NCBI GenBank assembly: GCA_024362935.1
Contig: JANCRA010000019.1
Span: forward strand, 2,448,001 to 2,512,000
Direction of reading: 5' to 3'
Source of the DNA: Setophaga petechia
Lineage: Eukaryota > Chordata > Aves > Passeriformes > Parulidae
DNA: 64,000 nucleotides
Shown: piece after piece, positions 1 to 15,100 of the stretch
Position numbering within the stretch: the stretch's first letter is position 1
Layout of the letters: the number at the start of each line of letters is the position of its first letter
The notes under the pieces: generated by a model
The model's database searches: none
Told to the model about the DNA's origin: nothing
The model's input: the letters and a program-made list of their open reading frames with translations, nothing else
Position numbers and translations under genes: made by a program

Positions 1-36
1 TTTTCAAAAAGTTACCACATTCAGGAAAAAACCTAC

Positions 37-105
37 CTTCTGAGTTTTTGCATCTCACTGCTTTAAAACACAACTTTGCTCGCTCTCTGCTAGCCAGTTT
101 AGTAT
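37..105 (-). CDS. TRAPPC8: TRAPPC8 coding exon 23 (last one in window)
   Basis: Residues 1139-1161, starting [19 protein letters not shown] and ending KNSE plus one base. The acceptor is CTTTCAG and the donor GTAGGT at 36-31. The gene continues beyond base 1. Confidence 0.92.
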
Positions 106-3100
106 CTGAAAGAAAAAGGTGGCAAGATTTTTTTATTCATTCTCAGCATAATCAGAGTCCCTTAGACAAAAGTCTTGAACATTCACAAACACAAAACACA
201 TAGATGACCCTCAACAAGCACAGCTAATCAGGCATAGCAATGGCACACAACACAATCATGTTTCTTGTGAGGAAAGTTATCAGCCACCCCACACGTGGAT
301 TTCTCTACATCACAGAAATAGTTTACCCGTAAATTAAGCTTGTTTTTAAAATTCATTAAGTCTGAATAAGTTACCTGTAAATATACATTTCATGAAATAT
401 AACAAAAGATGGGCTTCAATATTTTTGGAATGGACAAAGCTATTACAAACTAATTACTCTAAAAGCCAAATTCAGCTCCTTGTAAGATTCTTTTAATTGT
501 TTTTATCAGCCAGAAGCTAGACTTGCCATCATTTCGGTGATAAAGATACACACCTTTGTCTCCAGAGATGTTAACAGATTTTTGAAGCTTCCAGTGCTTG
601 CTATTGCTTGAAACTTGCACTATATGAAATTCCTTAACACCCGTCTCACTCTACAAAACAGACAAAAGTTATGTCAAAGAAAACCAATCACAACTGTGAT
701 GTGCTACATTGCACAGTAAGTGTTTACTGCAAGGTGGCACTGTTAGAATCTTAATTTAACTCATTGTTCACACCACTCATAACACACAGTACTTAGAGAC
801 AAGGAGAGATGTAAGACCCATTGTAAAGTAAAGCAACAGTCCCAGATCACAGCAACTTCCAATTCCAGTAAACAAAGCCACACGATGAGGAAATAAGGAT
901 CCCTCAGAAAAAGACTCACAAGCTAGTATTTTAGATTAAGAACAACTTTAACAAAAACTAGGCTTTTTAACTCCAATGCAGAACACTGTCCACAAGGCTG
1001 CTTAGTTTTTAGGATTACTTTAGGAGCATTGCTATATCATAAATCCTAGAAACTCGAGATCTATTTTGGGTTTACATATATATCCAATAAAATGTAGCTT
1101 TTGGAGTTGGCTTCCTTTTTTGTTAAGAGTGAGGCAGTGGTAGAAAAATAAGCCTCACACTGTTAACTTGGTAAGTCCTTTATAAAAACATTTTGTCCTC
1201 CTTAAAGGAGTGGACAATATTCAGTAAATGAAGAAAAAAACCAGAGTGTACACACCTTTAAAAGAAAACGACAAATCAGCTCAGTGGTTCCATTACCAAC
1301 TAAGTGTCTATGAATTCTATGAACAGACAATTCAGTTACCTTGCTTTGTGATTGAAAAAATGGGAGCAGCTTTGCCAAAAAAATGAGTAAATTTAAATTA
1401 GCATGCTTGAAAAACTGAGTATTTTAATCTGCTTTAGTAAGTAAACAGACATATCTATATTTGGATTATATTAGTAAAAATGTCTTTATAGTTTGGTGAT
1501 AAATGTAAACAGAAAAACTTCCTTCAAATTGGAGCCTAAATTGTGACTTTGACATTACCACTAATTCTAACAGTGTTTCCACTGAAAGGGGACACAGTTC
1601 TGAATAAGACAAGCTTGGATGCTGAAACCAAGAACACTCATCAATTTTGAATAAATCTTCCTAAAAACACTATGAACTATAGCCTTGCAATATGATTAAT
1701 ATAGGAGACTTCCAGAGAGTTAGGATATAACTTCACATTAATACACCTTCCAACAGTAAATGAATGATCAAATATGCAAGGTTTTGTGGGTTTTTTGTTT
1801 GCAAAGTTACTGTAGAAAAACTTGAGTCCTGGTTCGTATCTGCCGCGCTTCAGGACAGTACTATTTATTATTAATACAAATAAGAACTTACAGTATTGAT
1901 ATTTTCTACATCCACAAAGAGCAACATGTTGTCCCCTCTGCCTTCTTCATCCCCAAGTGCATTACTTCTGCAGACAGTAGCCCGAATGTGCAGAGACCGA
2001 CTGGTACAAATAACTGCAGTGTGCCTTAATACTCTGTGACTAGGAAAGGGAGGAGAGGAAAGAAAAGAAAAAAAAAAGACAACATTTTGAACAACCAGGA
2101 CAGCCCAGAACATGACATCAAGAATTCTAGAGTTCATGTTCGTCAATATTAAGGCCATTAGAAAATTTGTTCATTCCAAGTACCAAAGATACCCTATCAA
2201 ACCTACTTTATTTTTAACCATCTTGATGCATGGGTAGGGTGCTCTTTAAACACGCAGTATAAGGGTGAAACACTGGAGAAAAAGGTTCAGGTGTTACCAT
2301 GAGGAAAAACACTTCAGAAATGTTTCAGATGTAAGACAACTGGCAGAGTGAAAGCAAACACACATGTATTGGCACACAGATATCATTAAGCTATTTAATG
2401 CCACCAAATGCTCCGGAAAACAGTTTCTAAGTAAATAAGTGAGAGAAAGATCACTACTTTGTCACATCTCTTGGCATAAATATTTACTAAAAAGCAGTTA
2501 GAATACCACTGCATTCAATAAATTCTCCTGAAAAGAGAATTAAAAAAGATAATCAAACCGCAGCTACCCTGCCTATTTCCAGGTATGCTCAACCTCCAGG
2601 ACAGCTGTCCCTTTGTGAAAGTTATCTTCCTGTTTTTCTAAGGATGAATTAATCTTTACAATTCCATTTGTAGACACCATCAAAACACTTAAGCTTTTCC
2701 AATGTAGAAGCTTTTAGCTACCATAACTTCCACTTGGAAACATTTTAGAGGCATGTAGAAGTTTGATACGCATTACCTACTGAATATGTTAAAACATAAT
2801 GTGACATTTGGTTTTGGGAGGGAAAAATCAGTGGTTTCCTAAACTTTACTTCACAATGTCACAATTACAGAATAAACTTTTAAGTTTTGCAGTTAATGTT
2901 CAGATATACAGACACCTGTATAGCTTTCAAATGGTACAAATTATATAATTTTTTCAACACTTAAAAGCTATGCTCCATCTACAAAGCGCACTCTTAAACC
3001 AGAGCAGCTCCCTTAAGTTCCCCTCAAAACTTCAGTACAGTAAGGAACAAGTACATTACACAAACAACCCTCTTCCATCTCTCAAGCACCTGCATTTCTG

Positions 3101-6100
3101 AATCCTATGAGCTGTAAGGGGACAAATTCCCTATTCCTACAGACTAGCTTAAAGCCAAATGAAATAGTAACTTTGATATTTCAGAAGCTACAGAAAAATC
3201 TAAACCAAGGGTGTGTTTACATGACTTCAGTTTTGAGAATATGCTGCCAATCCACTCTCTCAACCATCTTGAACTTACTCTGTTTGATTTGCACCCCAAA
3301 CTAGTCTCACAGTATGATGAACTTTGTTTCTCTCTTGGAACTGGCCTAGAAAACAAGCTTCAGCCACAAGAAGACATTCAGTCCATCTCACTAGAGTTTA
3401 TCTGAAGTAACCCTGGTACAGACACCAAGTGCACAGGTTTAGGCTGGGATGGTTCATTTTCTTCACAGTAGTCAGTAAGTGGCCATGTTTTGGGTTTGTG
3501 CTAGAAACAGTGTTGATACAGGAATGTTTCTGCTATTGCTAAGAAGGGCTTGCACAGTATCAAGGCCTTTTCTCTCCTCATCCCACCCGACCAGCAAGCA
3601 GGCTAGGGCTGCATAGAAGGCTGGGAGTGGACACACTAGGATGGCTGACCCCAGCTGACCAACAGGATATTCCATATCATATGGTGCTACGCTCAGCAAC
3701 AAAAATAGGGAGAAAGAGAAAGCAGGGCCTGATGATATGTCTTCCCAAGTAATCATTAAACATGATGGGACCCCTCTTTTCTGAAAATCTGCCTGCCCAC
3801 AGGAAGTGGTGAATTAATTTCTTGGGGCTGTTTTAGCTTCTTGTGTCAAACTTGACTGTGGAGTCTCTTGAAAGATGGTCCAAAAAAAAACTATACAACA
3901 GTGGGCTAGTCAAACTTGGTATTTAACCCCTCCAGAGAGAATATCCTTCATCACAATACAATTACTAACCAAATTTTAACTAAGAACAAAATCTTTCATT
4001 CAATGAATGATAAGACAAGATTTTGTCTTATAAGATGTAGAAACAAATTAGGTTATGATTTTTCCTGCTAAACCTCAGAATAATGTAGTTCCAGGGGAAC
4101 TAAATACAAACAAAGGTTGTTTTAACAATTCCATTAACCCTCCTTCTATTAATTTATTGTACTAATTTAGTATTTACTACTTCAATAAAAGCAGCATAGG
4201 CTACACAATTTCCTATGGAAATTAGATCATATGGTAGAAAAAACATTGCTTAGAATAGATAACAGGCCATTTTCACATCATCACAGCAACTGAGAGAAAT
4301 CGAGTAATATTTACTTCTACCATTACAATCACAGAATCACAGAATCTAATGTGTCTAATAATTATGACAGAGAAGATAGATTAGAAGAACTTACCACATT
4401 TTTGAGTGCTTTTTAATACTTTCATAGTAAAACAAGAAGTTAATTTCATGAACGCCTTCTTCATCTGGTCCTCGTAACCACATTGGCAGCTGCACTGAAG
4501 CCCCAGGAAGAAGAACAGCATCAGGAAGTGGAACCTGTATTACTTCAGGTGAACCTCCCGTGCCAACCCCAAAGTCTGCAGAAGAAGCTGAAGACAGCAG
4601 TGCTGTTCGCACAGAGGTAGGATCTGTCACAACAGTCTTGTAAGCACTACAGTTCTCAGAGGCTGAAGGACTTAGTGGTGTTAAAGCAGCAGTATTTCCA
4701 CCAAAAGTGAAAAATTCTGGATGCTTGGACACAACCTTCAGTGCAGTAAGAGGACACTTGCTTACGTTCACAAATTCTACATATGCTTTTCTGATTTCTC
4801 CACAGAGAAGCCCTGTAGGAAAATTTATAAAGAACACCTGTATGGGAGAGAAAAAGAAAAAATAAAACCCTCAACATTGAGCCAAGTTAGGAATGCCCCA
4901 GCTGAAAACAACCATTAACACAAACTCTACTGCTGCCAAGAGCTTCCTGAGGGGAAGTGAAGATCTCTTCACCCTGAAATCTAGTGATCAGACATGTGAG
5001 AACGGCTCAAAGTTGCACCAGGGGATGGATGTTTAGACTGGACATTAAGATGTATTTCCTCGTGGAGAGGGTGGTCAAACAGTGGAATAGCTTCCTAGAA
5101 AGGTGGTCGATGCCCCAAGGGTCAGCCACACTGTTCAGGAGGCATTTAGACAAAGTCATTAACATACTTTAACTTGGTCAGGTAGCTGGACTGGATGATC
5201 ACTCTAGTCCCTTCTAGCTGATCCATCCTACTCTATAGGCCCCTGCCATTAGCCAGTTACCCAGACCATTTTGATAACCCTAGAAAGGAAAAGTACTGTA
5301 TTTTAATTAATTAAGCTGCTTAATTTTCTAGATGAGTGGCAAGCAAACAGAAAAAGCTTTTTCCCTGTTGCTCATTTATCTTAAAATCTGGGTACCAAAG
5401 CTGTTGCCAATAAAAATTCTAAAGGGAATATAGCAATTTCAGAAGGATATTAATTTTGAGGCTTCAAGTTTCAATTAAAAAAAACCTACACAAGTTTGTC
5501 ACTAACAGATCAGAAACTACCTGGGAAGATTTAGGCATTAACAAAAGCCCAAGCCGCCATTGTTAGGATTACATTTATAAATTGCATTTAGCTATTTTCT
5601 CAAAACTGCCAACAGGAAGTAGCTACATACCTCTAACAAAGGCATTTCTTCTGTAATAATGGGATCTAAACGTCGATCGGGTCCATATTTAATCGATGTT
5701 TTTTCCTCTTTTGTGTTATTAAGCCGAGGTCCTTGGATTTCTAAATCTTGTCTTCCTCGTACAGATAATCCATTGGAAACAAACTTTCCTGAAAAAGGGG
5801 TTTTTAAACTTTTGTTCAGTTGGGTTTTTTTAAGCAATTCCTGACTTTGTCTCTAAGAAATGATCCAAAGCTCCCAATCCAATCTCAAAAGTTTATTTTT
5901 GCCATGCAATGCAGTTTTCATTGATTAAGCAGCATCACCAACAAAGAACTATTCAAAGCTTACAGCCACATAACACGTGGCTGGCTCAAGTTCCAACAGC
6001 CACTTATCCATGGCTGAGGGCTTACTCGGCCCTTCCATAGTTTGACAACAACTGGAAGGAAAGCAGTAGACAGTGCATGAAGCTGATGGCATTTATTTCC

Positions 6101-9100
6101 TTTCCCAATTTCTGCCAGGCTGGAAAAGCCACTTAGAGGATTATTTCCTTTAAAGACAGCTACCACTTTCTAAATGGTTTTTATTCAAAAGGTTTCCAGC
6201 CTCTAAACAAGCTTCTATTTCTTTCAGACACATTTTAATTTCCATTTCATCTAACAACTAAATTCACCACGTGAGAGACAATTTCAGATGAATGATTCAA
6301 CAAAACAGATCAAGTAGCATACAATTAATTGTCAATTTATACAGTAATGTAAAGGAAAGAGAAATCAAGATGCTAAAAAAAAAAGCTAAAAAAAGTTATC
6401 AGCCAAATTTAAATTTAGGAATCTATAAAAAGGACTTCAGTGCAACATTTAGACAAAAAGTTGAAAGTTAAGAATGCAAAAAGATGCAGAAGAAAAATTA
6501 ACAGCAAGAGAGTAAATGGAAGTTGTTATAGATTCAACGCAGCATAGATGGAATATTTACATTTTGATTTTTTTACATTCAAAAGTTTCAAAAATTTAGC
6601 AAATTTAAAAGGAGAAGTAAAGTATGGATCTGGCATCCTTCCTTGTGGATTCCTACAAGAGCCAATTTCCATTTCAGTTGTTTCTCTTATTTCTACATCC
6701 CTACCTGACAGAAGGCCTTGTATCATGATAGTTAAACACTAGACACTAGAATTTAGCTCTACTGTGCAGAAGCCATGCCTCCTCCTTCCAGAAACACACA
6801 ATTTAAACTAATAATACACTTACCTGTCTGTAATCCAATAGAAGGATCTATCCCATCTAATGACACAGCACCTTGAACACTGCCAAGATTATAAACGACT
6901 CCCAGAATATGTAGCTCCCCTGTTTGATGGGGAAAGAGCTTTAGTCTTGCCTGTGGAGATACGTTAAATTTTTGTTGTTGTTGCTACTAGAAAGAAGTAT
7001 TACAGTTAAATGTCCAATTGCTAAACACACTCATGGCTACATTTACTTTATAGCTGTGTCAGCTATAACTGCAACAGTAAATACAAATCATTTACTAGAT
7101 TGAAAATTTCATATACACAGAATTTACCAAACCACTTCAGAGCTGAGAAATGCTCATTACATTACAAAAAATCCCTTAAAGTTAACTTTCACTGTGATTA
7201 ACAGTATCACAGAATGACTGAAGCTGGAATGGACTTCTGGAGGTCATCGTGCCCAACTTGCCTGCTCAAGCGGGGCCATCTAGAGCCAGCTGCCAAGGAC
7301 CACATCCAAAGGGCCCTGAACATTTCCAAAGATGGATACTCCACATTCTCTCTTGGCAGCCTGTGCCAAGTGCTCAAGCACCACCACGTTTACAAAATAA
7401 GTAAGTGTTATAAATGAAGTTATAAACATTTCCTCATGTTCAGGAGCAGCCTCTTGTGCCCACTGTCTCTGGTCCTATCACATTTATACAAAGTGATAAG
7501 ATACATGAGGAACTGGAATTTCTGATTCAGTCATGTGTTCTGTCAGTTTAGTGTTAAGTTCAGATCATAACAAGTGTGAAACGCATACTAAAGTTCAATG
7601 CTGAAAAGATTTTTTTAAAACAAAGTGTAATACTTACCACTTTTGTCTCCTCACTATTAATTAAAAATTCTGCTATTGCTTCAGTTCCTACCATATCTTC
7701 ATCACATGTACCCTGGAAAAGAAGAAACAGCTCTTTAGATACCATTACTTCTAGGCAGAGAAACTGCCATTAATAATATTTCCAATACCCTTCCCCTTCC
7801 TCAAGGGAAAAAAAATCATACAAATTTCCAAACAGTTTGGAAAAGCAAGTGCTACATGCTCAGCTTCTCAGCATTTACGAATTAAAAAAGCAGCTTGAGA
7901 GCTCAGTAAACATTTATTTAAGAGAAATTTAAGATTTAGCACTATAAATTGGAACCATTCCCAGTCTGTTTCACGGATATTCACAGAAGTATTTATCACA
8001 TCATTAAAGTAGCAGTTCAGATCAGAACAGAAGGGAAAGTGTGTGGTAAGCCTTGAGACTTAAACTAAGCAGAACCATGTTTATAACTCTGGTAAATACT
8101 TACAGAACCTTTAGAGATCACTGTGTTCTCAAACTTTTGTCCAGGAAAACAAATTATTTAGGAATTTACTGTACTACTCAGAATATATGAAAACCTTTAA
8201 AACCTGGATATGACAACAGTCCATCAGAGCTTCTGGCAGCATTAGTTGAAGCATTAAGTCAAACAGTAGCACAACAGCTCATCTAAAGTATTCAAAACAT
8301 TAATTTTTAGTACAATAAGTTTTCATTTCTCTTCTAATCAAGATACTAAGATATTTCTATGTTATATGAGCACAGTTTTTCAGAACACACATTTCACTAC
8401 GTACAACTACTCAAATAAGAAAAAGGTATTTTATAATCTACCTACTGACACTCATATTTGCAAATCAAGGCTACTATGACTCAAAACAGACGTGGTACAT
8501 ATATAATGAAATCTTAGAGGTATTTTGTTTTGTATTCACCTTTACAATGCACATTAGAATTTTTTGCTAACTTGGCTGCTTTGTGCCCTACAGATCTAGG
8601 AAAATCCAGATAATATGAAAATTGTTTAAGTAGCTACTGTTTTTCTTCCCTTTTTTTTTTAGTTTACACTTAAACTTTCATGTTTAATGCTTGTGCTTAA
8701 ATGTTTTCATACTCCGGAATTTTGAATACTCAATATATACTCCATACCTGCAGCTGTTAGGGTTGGAAAAGGATTAAGCTTTCTTTACCTGCTCTTTTGT
8801 TTCTCCATCATGCTTTGCACTGAAGTCTTTAGGTTGAAACTTCCACAGCAATGAAAGGTCAGTCAAAAGAAGCGGAACTTTCAGAGGGTTTCGGAAGGAC
8901 ACTTCTACAGTTATTGGTTCTATCAAAAAAGTGCAAGAAAATAACGACAACAGGCTTTCCCCATCACAATCTGAAGGCTATCTCAGAGTATTCACATACA
9001 AACAACTTGCACAAGAATGTTGGCTCAAATCTCTAATAAGACAGGAAATATCCATACAAATTTATCTAACTCAGTTTATTTCTGAAGTGTAAAAATCTTA

Positions 9101-12100
9101 ACTTTACCTTCTATCACAGCAAGTGGAAATTTAGAGTTATCCGAGTAGCGATTTAAACAGAACTGCGTTGGTTGAAAGTTTGAAGGTATTGTTCCTTTAT
9201 TTATCACAGACACAACCTGCTCCTCGAGCTCCTTCCACTGTTGGGATGATTCCGAGTCATACTCCTGATCCAGGCTTACGTGCGTAGCTGCCTGCTTCTC
9301 ACCTACAGAGAGAAAGGCGGTCTTAAAGGTGAGAACAGTGATGTGCAACAGCTGCATCAGAGGGCTGCACTGGCAGTTTGGTAACTATCCTTAAAATATT
9401 TAATGCCAGGTAACTAAAATTCTTATACTACAAGTGATTTTAAAAAGTGAATTGCAGGGCAGTTTGAAATGCACACATGGAAGACAACGCTGAGATTGAA
9501 TATAGTTCAATTTGGATACCACAGCATTCCAAGATTTTAGCATGCTACATAGTATACCCAGGCTAGAGATCATTTCTACTTTAAAATGGACTACAACTTC
9601 ACAGTACAGACCTGGAGTATATAAGAATTTCCACTCAGCTTTCTTTACACTCAGGAATCAGAGTGTTTCAAATATTTCATCCTAGAGGAAGTTAACAGTA
9701 AAGCTAATTTGTAGCATTGCCACTAGTGTCCAGTATTTGCTACAGCAATAATAACCCCTTCATGAAGTCCATTAAAGACTTGCATTGAAGCTTTCCAGGT
9801 GTGAACAACAGTGACAGTGCGCACATCCACACACACAGATTTCATGTTTACACAGAAAGTCTGAAAACATCCAGCCAGTAGATATTAAGCTCAAGTTTTT
9901 CTTTTGAAATATTTTTAAGATACCTAGTCACTTTAGTTTTACATAATGACAGACTTCTTTTAAATGGCATCAACTCTTGGACATATTTTGGTTCTTTTAA
10001 AAAGGGACTTGAAACTGTTAACTTAAAATTTTCTAACCTTCTGCTGGTCGTCGATCATGGCCAAAGAAAACACGAGTTGCTGAGCTGTTAATATATGGTA
10101 AAGGAAGTTGTGGTAAGGGACCATCAGGCGACAGCTGGGTTGCATTCTGGAGCAAAGGAGCAAGAAAACAGAGCCAATGGTTGGATTATAAGGAAGCCAA
10201 GTTAAAAACACTCAATGTTTGAACAGGGAGTACTTTTAAGATGGAATAAATAATTTCAATTAACTGTTTGACATTGGTTTTTTTTTTCTGTAGTAAGTGT
10301 TTCAAGTTTGTGAAATCCTTATGGGAAAAAGAGAATAATTATTTTAACCCTGAAATCTAATCACTACCATGGTTGCATTGCTGTTATGAGCTTTATTTGA
10401 AGCAAAGTTTGACTCTCTAACTCAGAATTTGATGAACTATATTTACTATCCCACCACCATTAAACAAGACTCTCACCAAGCTAAGCTGTGGATTCAACTA
10501 CTACCTTTGAGTAAGGTCTGCCATAACTTAAACACCACAGAAATTCTGTTCATAAGCTTTAAAAGACAGCATCTACATGGTTGCATATTGTGCGGCAATA
10601 TCAGCACTACACACCCCATGATGTATATAGTACACTGCAACCCAGAATCACCCACGAACTTAAACACAACTCAATGAGTCACTTGATCCAACAAATTCTA
10701 CCCCTAATAAAGAATTAAATTCACTATATGGATGATGACAGTTATCTAGTCTTTATTAAACATGTATTATCAAAAGCCCTCAAAATCATTATAAATTGAT
10801 AAAAACAGAACAGACCCATTTCCTCTAAAAGACTGTGAAACTGATCATAACTACAATCCAGCTATGACCCTCAAAAAGAAGACTTTATTGTAATAAAAAC
10901 ACATACGTTACTGTCATAATAATCCATACTTATACCCATCTGTGAAAGCACTACACACATGAAATGCAGCATGTGCAGGTTTTTTGAAGTCTGAAGTAAA
11001 AAACTGAACACATCAACTAGATTAAAAAAACCAAAAAACTCTGGAACAAAGCAGATAAGACAGAAAATCATTTAATGATTTAATAGAGAATTGGTGGCAA
11101 CAAAATTACTTATTACTTAAGAAACAGAGACAAGGAAGTAATTTACCTTATAGACATAAAGATATTCTCTTAAAAAAGCTCCTTGCTGAGCTGGAGGTTG
11201 TTTACTGTCATTGATCAAAATATGTCTGAAGGCAGACACAGCGTTGTCCAGCTGACGAAGCGTAAAGGACTGACGACCGATGGTGAAGTTAATGTGGTCT
11301 TCTGCAAGAGACCAGCCCTTCCCTTTGTAAACCTGCATGGCTTGACAGTAGCAACGTAAGGCATGTTTCTTCTGCAAGAAAAAAGGTCATTTGTCAAATT
11401 TTCCTGTTATCCACTGACTGAAATTTAACATTAGGAAGACTGAACAGTAAGTCAGAAAAGTATTTTTTACCACATCCCTGCCACTATGCAAACTGTAACG
11501 TTTCAGAACTGTGCCTCACAGAATCTGGTCAATACTAATCTAAGCACCGAAGTGCTTGCTCCTACAGTACAGAGCCTGGCCTCCAGATTAAGTTCACATT
11601 TTCAAAGACTATAGTAACAGGCAGTAAGTTAGAAAAGCAAATAAGAAAAGATTACTTTTTAAACAGTGTTTGAAGTTCCTTTAGGACTGACTGCTAAAGT
11701 CTACAGAGCTCTATTGCCAAGCCTCAGGACATAAGGTAGATTTAATAAATTTCATTCCACCCAAACTGAACTTTCAGTGTGATACTTTCAGCCAACTGCT
11801 GTTCAGTATACCTATCTGGGACAAAAATCCACGCCAAGAAAACCAACAAAACACAGCCCTACATACAAGAAAAATTACCAATCATCAGATCAGCCAGGGA
11901 GATAGATGGACTGATCCCAGTAAGCTACATAGTTCCTTTCCTGCACATACCTCAGGACCCAGGCACTCAATCCCAAGTCTAGGTGTTGAACAGCTGTATA
12001 GACATTCACTGTACAGCTAAGTCTCAGCTTCTAAAAAATGGCAACAGCATTTCTTTACTTACAGCACTAATGGGGAAAAAATCTAATACACGCTTACACT

Positions 12101-15100
12101 GATATGGTGATGACAGCAGAGTACAAGCAGTAAATCCTTAACATCCACATGTACACTTTAAAATATGGTATTATGGTCTGCAGCTAACAGCCTAGCTGAT
12201 TTCTCTTAAGTGCCATTTTATAGTTTCGTACCTCTAAGGAAAAATAAAACAGCTACATTTCCCGTAACACTGAAAAAGTACTTCTTGGAAACTAGAATCC
12301 CTACAAATATAAGACACAAACAGCGAAGAGAGCTGTTACACAAAGTCAAAACTTTACAAAATGCATTCACTCTCCCAGACAAAGGAACAGGATATAAAAG
12401 AATGAAAACATGAAAAACTGATCAATAGCTTCCTGCCATTACTGTTCTGTTGTAACGACAGGAAAACTGTTGCATGAAGAAAACCAAGGAGGGCATGAAG
12501 TACTCCACTATGCCTTACATCACAGAGGCCAACAATGCAAAAATACCTTTTCTAGTCCTTACCAGGACAGTGAGACTGAGATTAGGTAGCATGGGAGAAA
12601 ATCCCCAACCAAGACCATAGGGTTTTGTTTAAAACAGAAATTTGGCACCTTGATTCTCCTGTATTATTGTCTTGCAATAAGAACCCCAGCAGGTATCAAG
12701 CACAAGCTATCTTTACGGAATATATCCCACAACTAACGCAGAAAAAAAAGTACAAAAGTTCTATCCAAAGAAGTTCATCTACCACTGTTAGAACTGCCTG
12801 CAAAGTAGTGTGAATAGGAGTAAAAACAATCTGATCTGTATTGCTTTAACTGTCACTTAAGTGTAACAGCCACAGAGATGCTTTGGTTTGTTGTGAGTAA
12901 CTGTTCGCACACCTGCATCTCCAATACGGAACATGTATTTAAGTCACCAGGAAAAACAAATACCTCAATTTTGCTACTATTCTAATAAGCTGAGTTTAAC
13001 AAATAATTATCTCCCGCAATTCACTCTTATCTCAGGAGTAAAAATATTCCTTTGCCCAAAAAAGCAAAATTACTGTGTATAAAACGAGACCCAGAAATGA
13101 AAACACACATCACTTAAGCTTCAAGTGAGCGACCTTCAGCATTCCTTCAAAAACAGAAGTAAAAGGCTAGGGGGTGATCAATCCAGAAATCATTTTCAGA
13201 AGATTACAAAACAGAATATTGCATACTAGCACATTAGTGTCAGAAGCTAAGCATCTTTTTCCAGACTAATGACACACAAAGTATCTAATACCAGGCATAT
13301 TTTCCATATTTAAGATAATACTTACCTGGCCTGCTTTACTAAATCTGTGGCCAGCCAATATCATATGAAATGCAAACTTTCTAACCATGGGACTTTTCAT
13401 GTTTATAAAACAATGGGCTGCCTGCTCCAACAGGAGTGCACTGCGAAGATCTGAATCCTGTTTAAAAGGAAAACAGAAGACTTAGCCTGAGCTGAATAAA
13501 ACCATAAAGGTAACAGTGGCCTTGTTTTAATGCTAAGAGGGACAGTAAGTTGTAAGAGTTCTGTGAAGCTGAAGATTCTTTTATATGCAAACATAATATA
13601 CATATGTGAGTACATAAAATAAGACTAGAAGTATTTTTCAATATTATTCAATGCCATCATGTTCTTACTTATTCTAGCAAAGCATATATAAACCTGTTTC
13701 AGTATGAGTAACAAAAGAAGTATATTCTGCTTTTTCAGTTACTCGGGCTACAGTTTCAAACCCTTACCATTACCTCTGAAGAACTTTCCCACCTTTTACC
13801 CTCTCCTTCCCCTGCAGATATTAGGGCTAAAACCAAAAACTAAGACCTCTACCAGGATGACTGAAAAATACAGGAAGCAATGAAACTTGGTGAATTTTTA
13901 CCACATGAACCTTTTGAACATATTGATTTCTTAATTTCTTACTATCATATCCTCTTCTGCCAAGACACAGCTACATTACTTTAACCAATCAGAACAGAAT
14001 CTACTTGATTTAACCACAGCTGAACTCCATGCTATCAGTGATGCTCAAGTCTGTATCTTGACTACAAATATACTCTGGGACACCAATATAGTATCCAGTG
14101 AAGATCTTCCTTGCAACCACCAAAATGCTCCGCAGGCATACTATAGGCAATTTTAAGCTGTAAAATGACCATGCAGAGCTAACAGGATTTAAATTCCTTG
14201 CTTTAATAACTTAGTCTGCTCTTGTAAACACTGATAGCAAGCTTAAGTTGAAAGGGAAAGAAAAAAAGCTACAGAGACACTTAAGAAAATTACAGAACTA
14301 AACAGATTTATTCCGTGCTTAAGCAGTCCAAGGAAGGTCTCAGAAGCATCACATTTGGTGCAGCTGGCCATGAAATCAGAACTACTAGTTAAACTTCCCT
14401 CCAAGCTTTAAAGGAGATGCTACACCATTACTGGAATAACATTTTTCTTCATTCCTTTTAAAGCAAGACAGTTCCTGGGTTAGAAGCTGATCCATGCTAA
14501 TTTCCACCAATTAATATCACAGAAGTGTAGGGTTTCACTTACACAGCAAGGTTCTAATGATTCATACCAGCTGAGCTACAGTAATCTCTTAGTTGCCTAA
14601 ACTATAGAGAACTTCTGATTATATATGGGATAGTGTCCACTATGGCTTTAGCAAGCCATGCTAATACTTTTAACACATGAGTTTGTAAGCTACACCATCC
14701 AAGAGATAGGCAGATGTCAAAGAAAATTAGTCACAAAGCCAAAGATAACATATTTAGCATGGTTAAGAAAGTCAAGCAAGTCATTTGACTAGAAAAAGAG
14801 TAACTGTACTAGTTCCTTCACTTACAGTGTACACAGTACTCTTCACTTCATGCTCTATACCTGTTCATTTCCTACCTTTGGCTAGAAAATATTGTAGCAC
14901 AAGAATCAGAAGGCAACCTAGAAGTGTTTGAGTAAGAAAACAAATAGTGAGAGGGCAGAAATGGAAAAAGCTACTAAGTTTTACCTCACTGGTCAAACGA
15001 ATCAGAAGAGCAGCTGCCTCTGAATATTTGCTTTGACTTTTTAAGATTTCAGCACTAAGCAGTACACAGCGTTCAGCCAGAACCATGTTCCTGAAGTAAA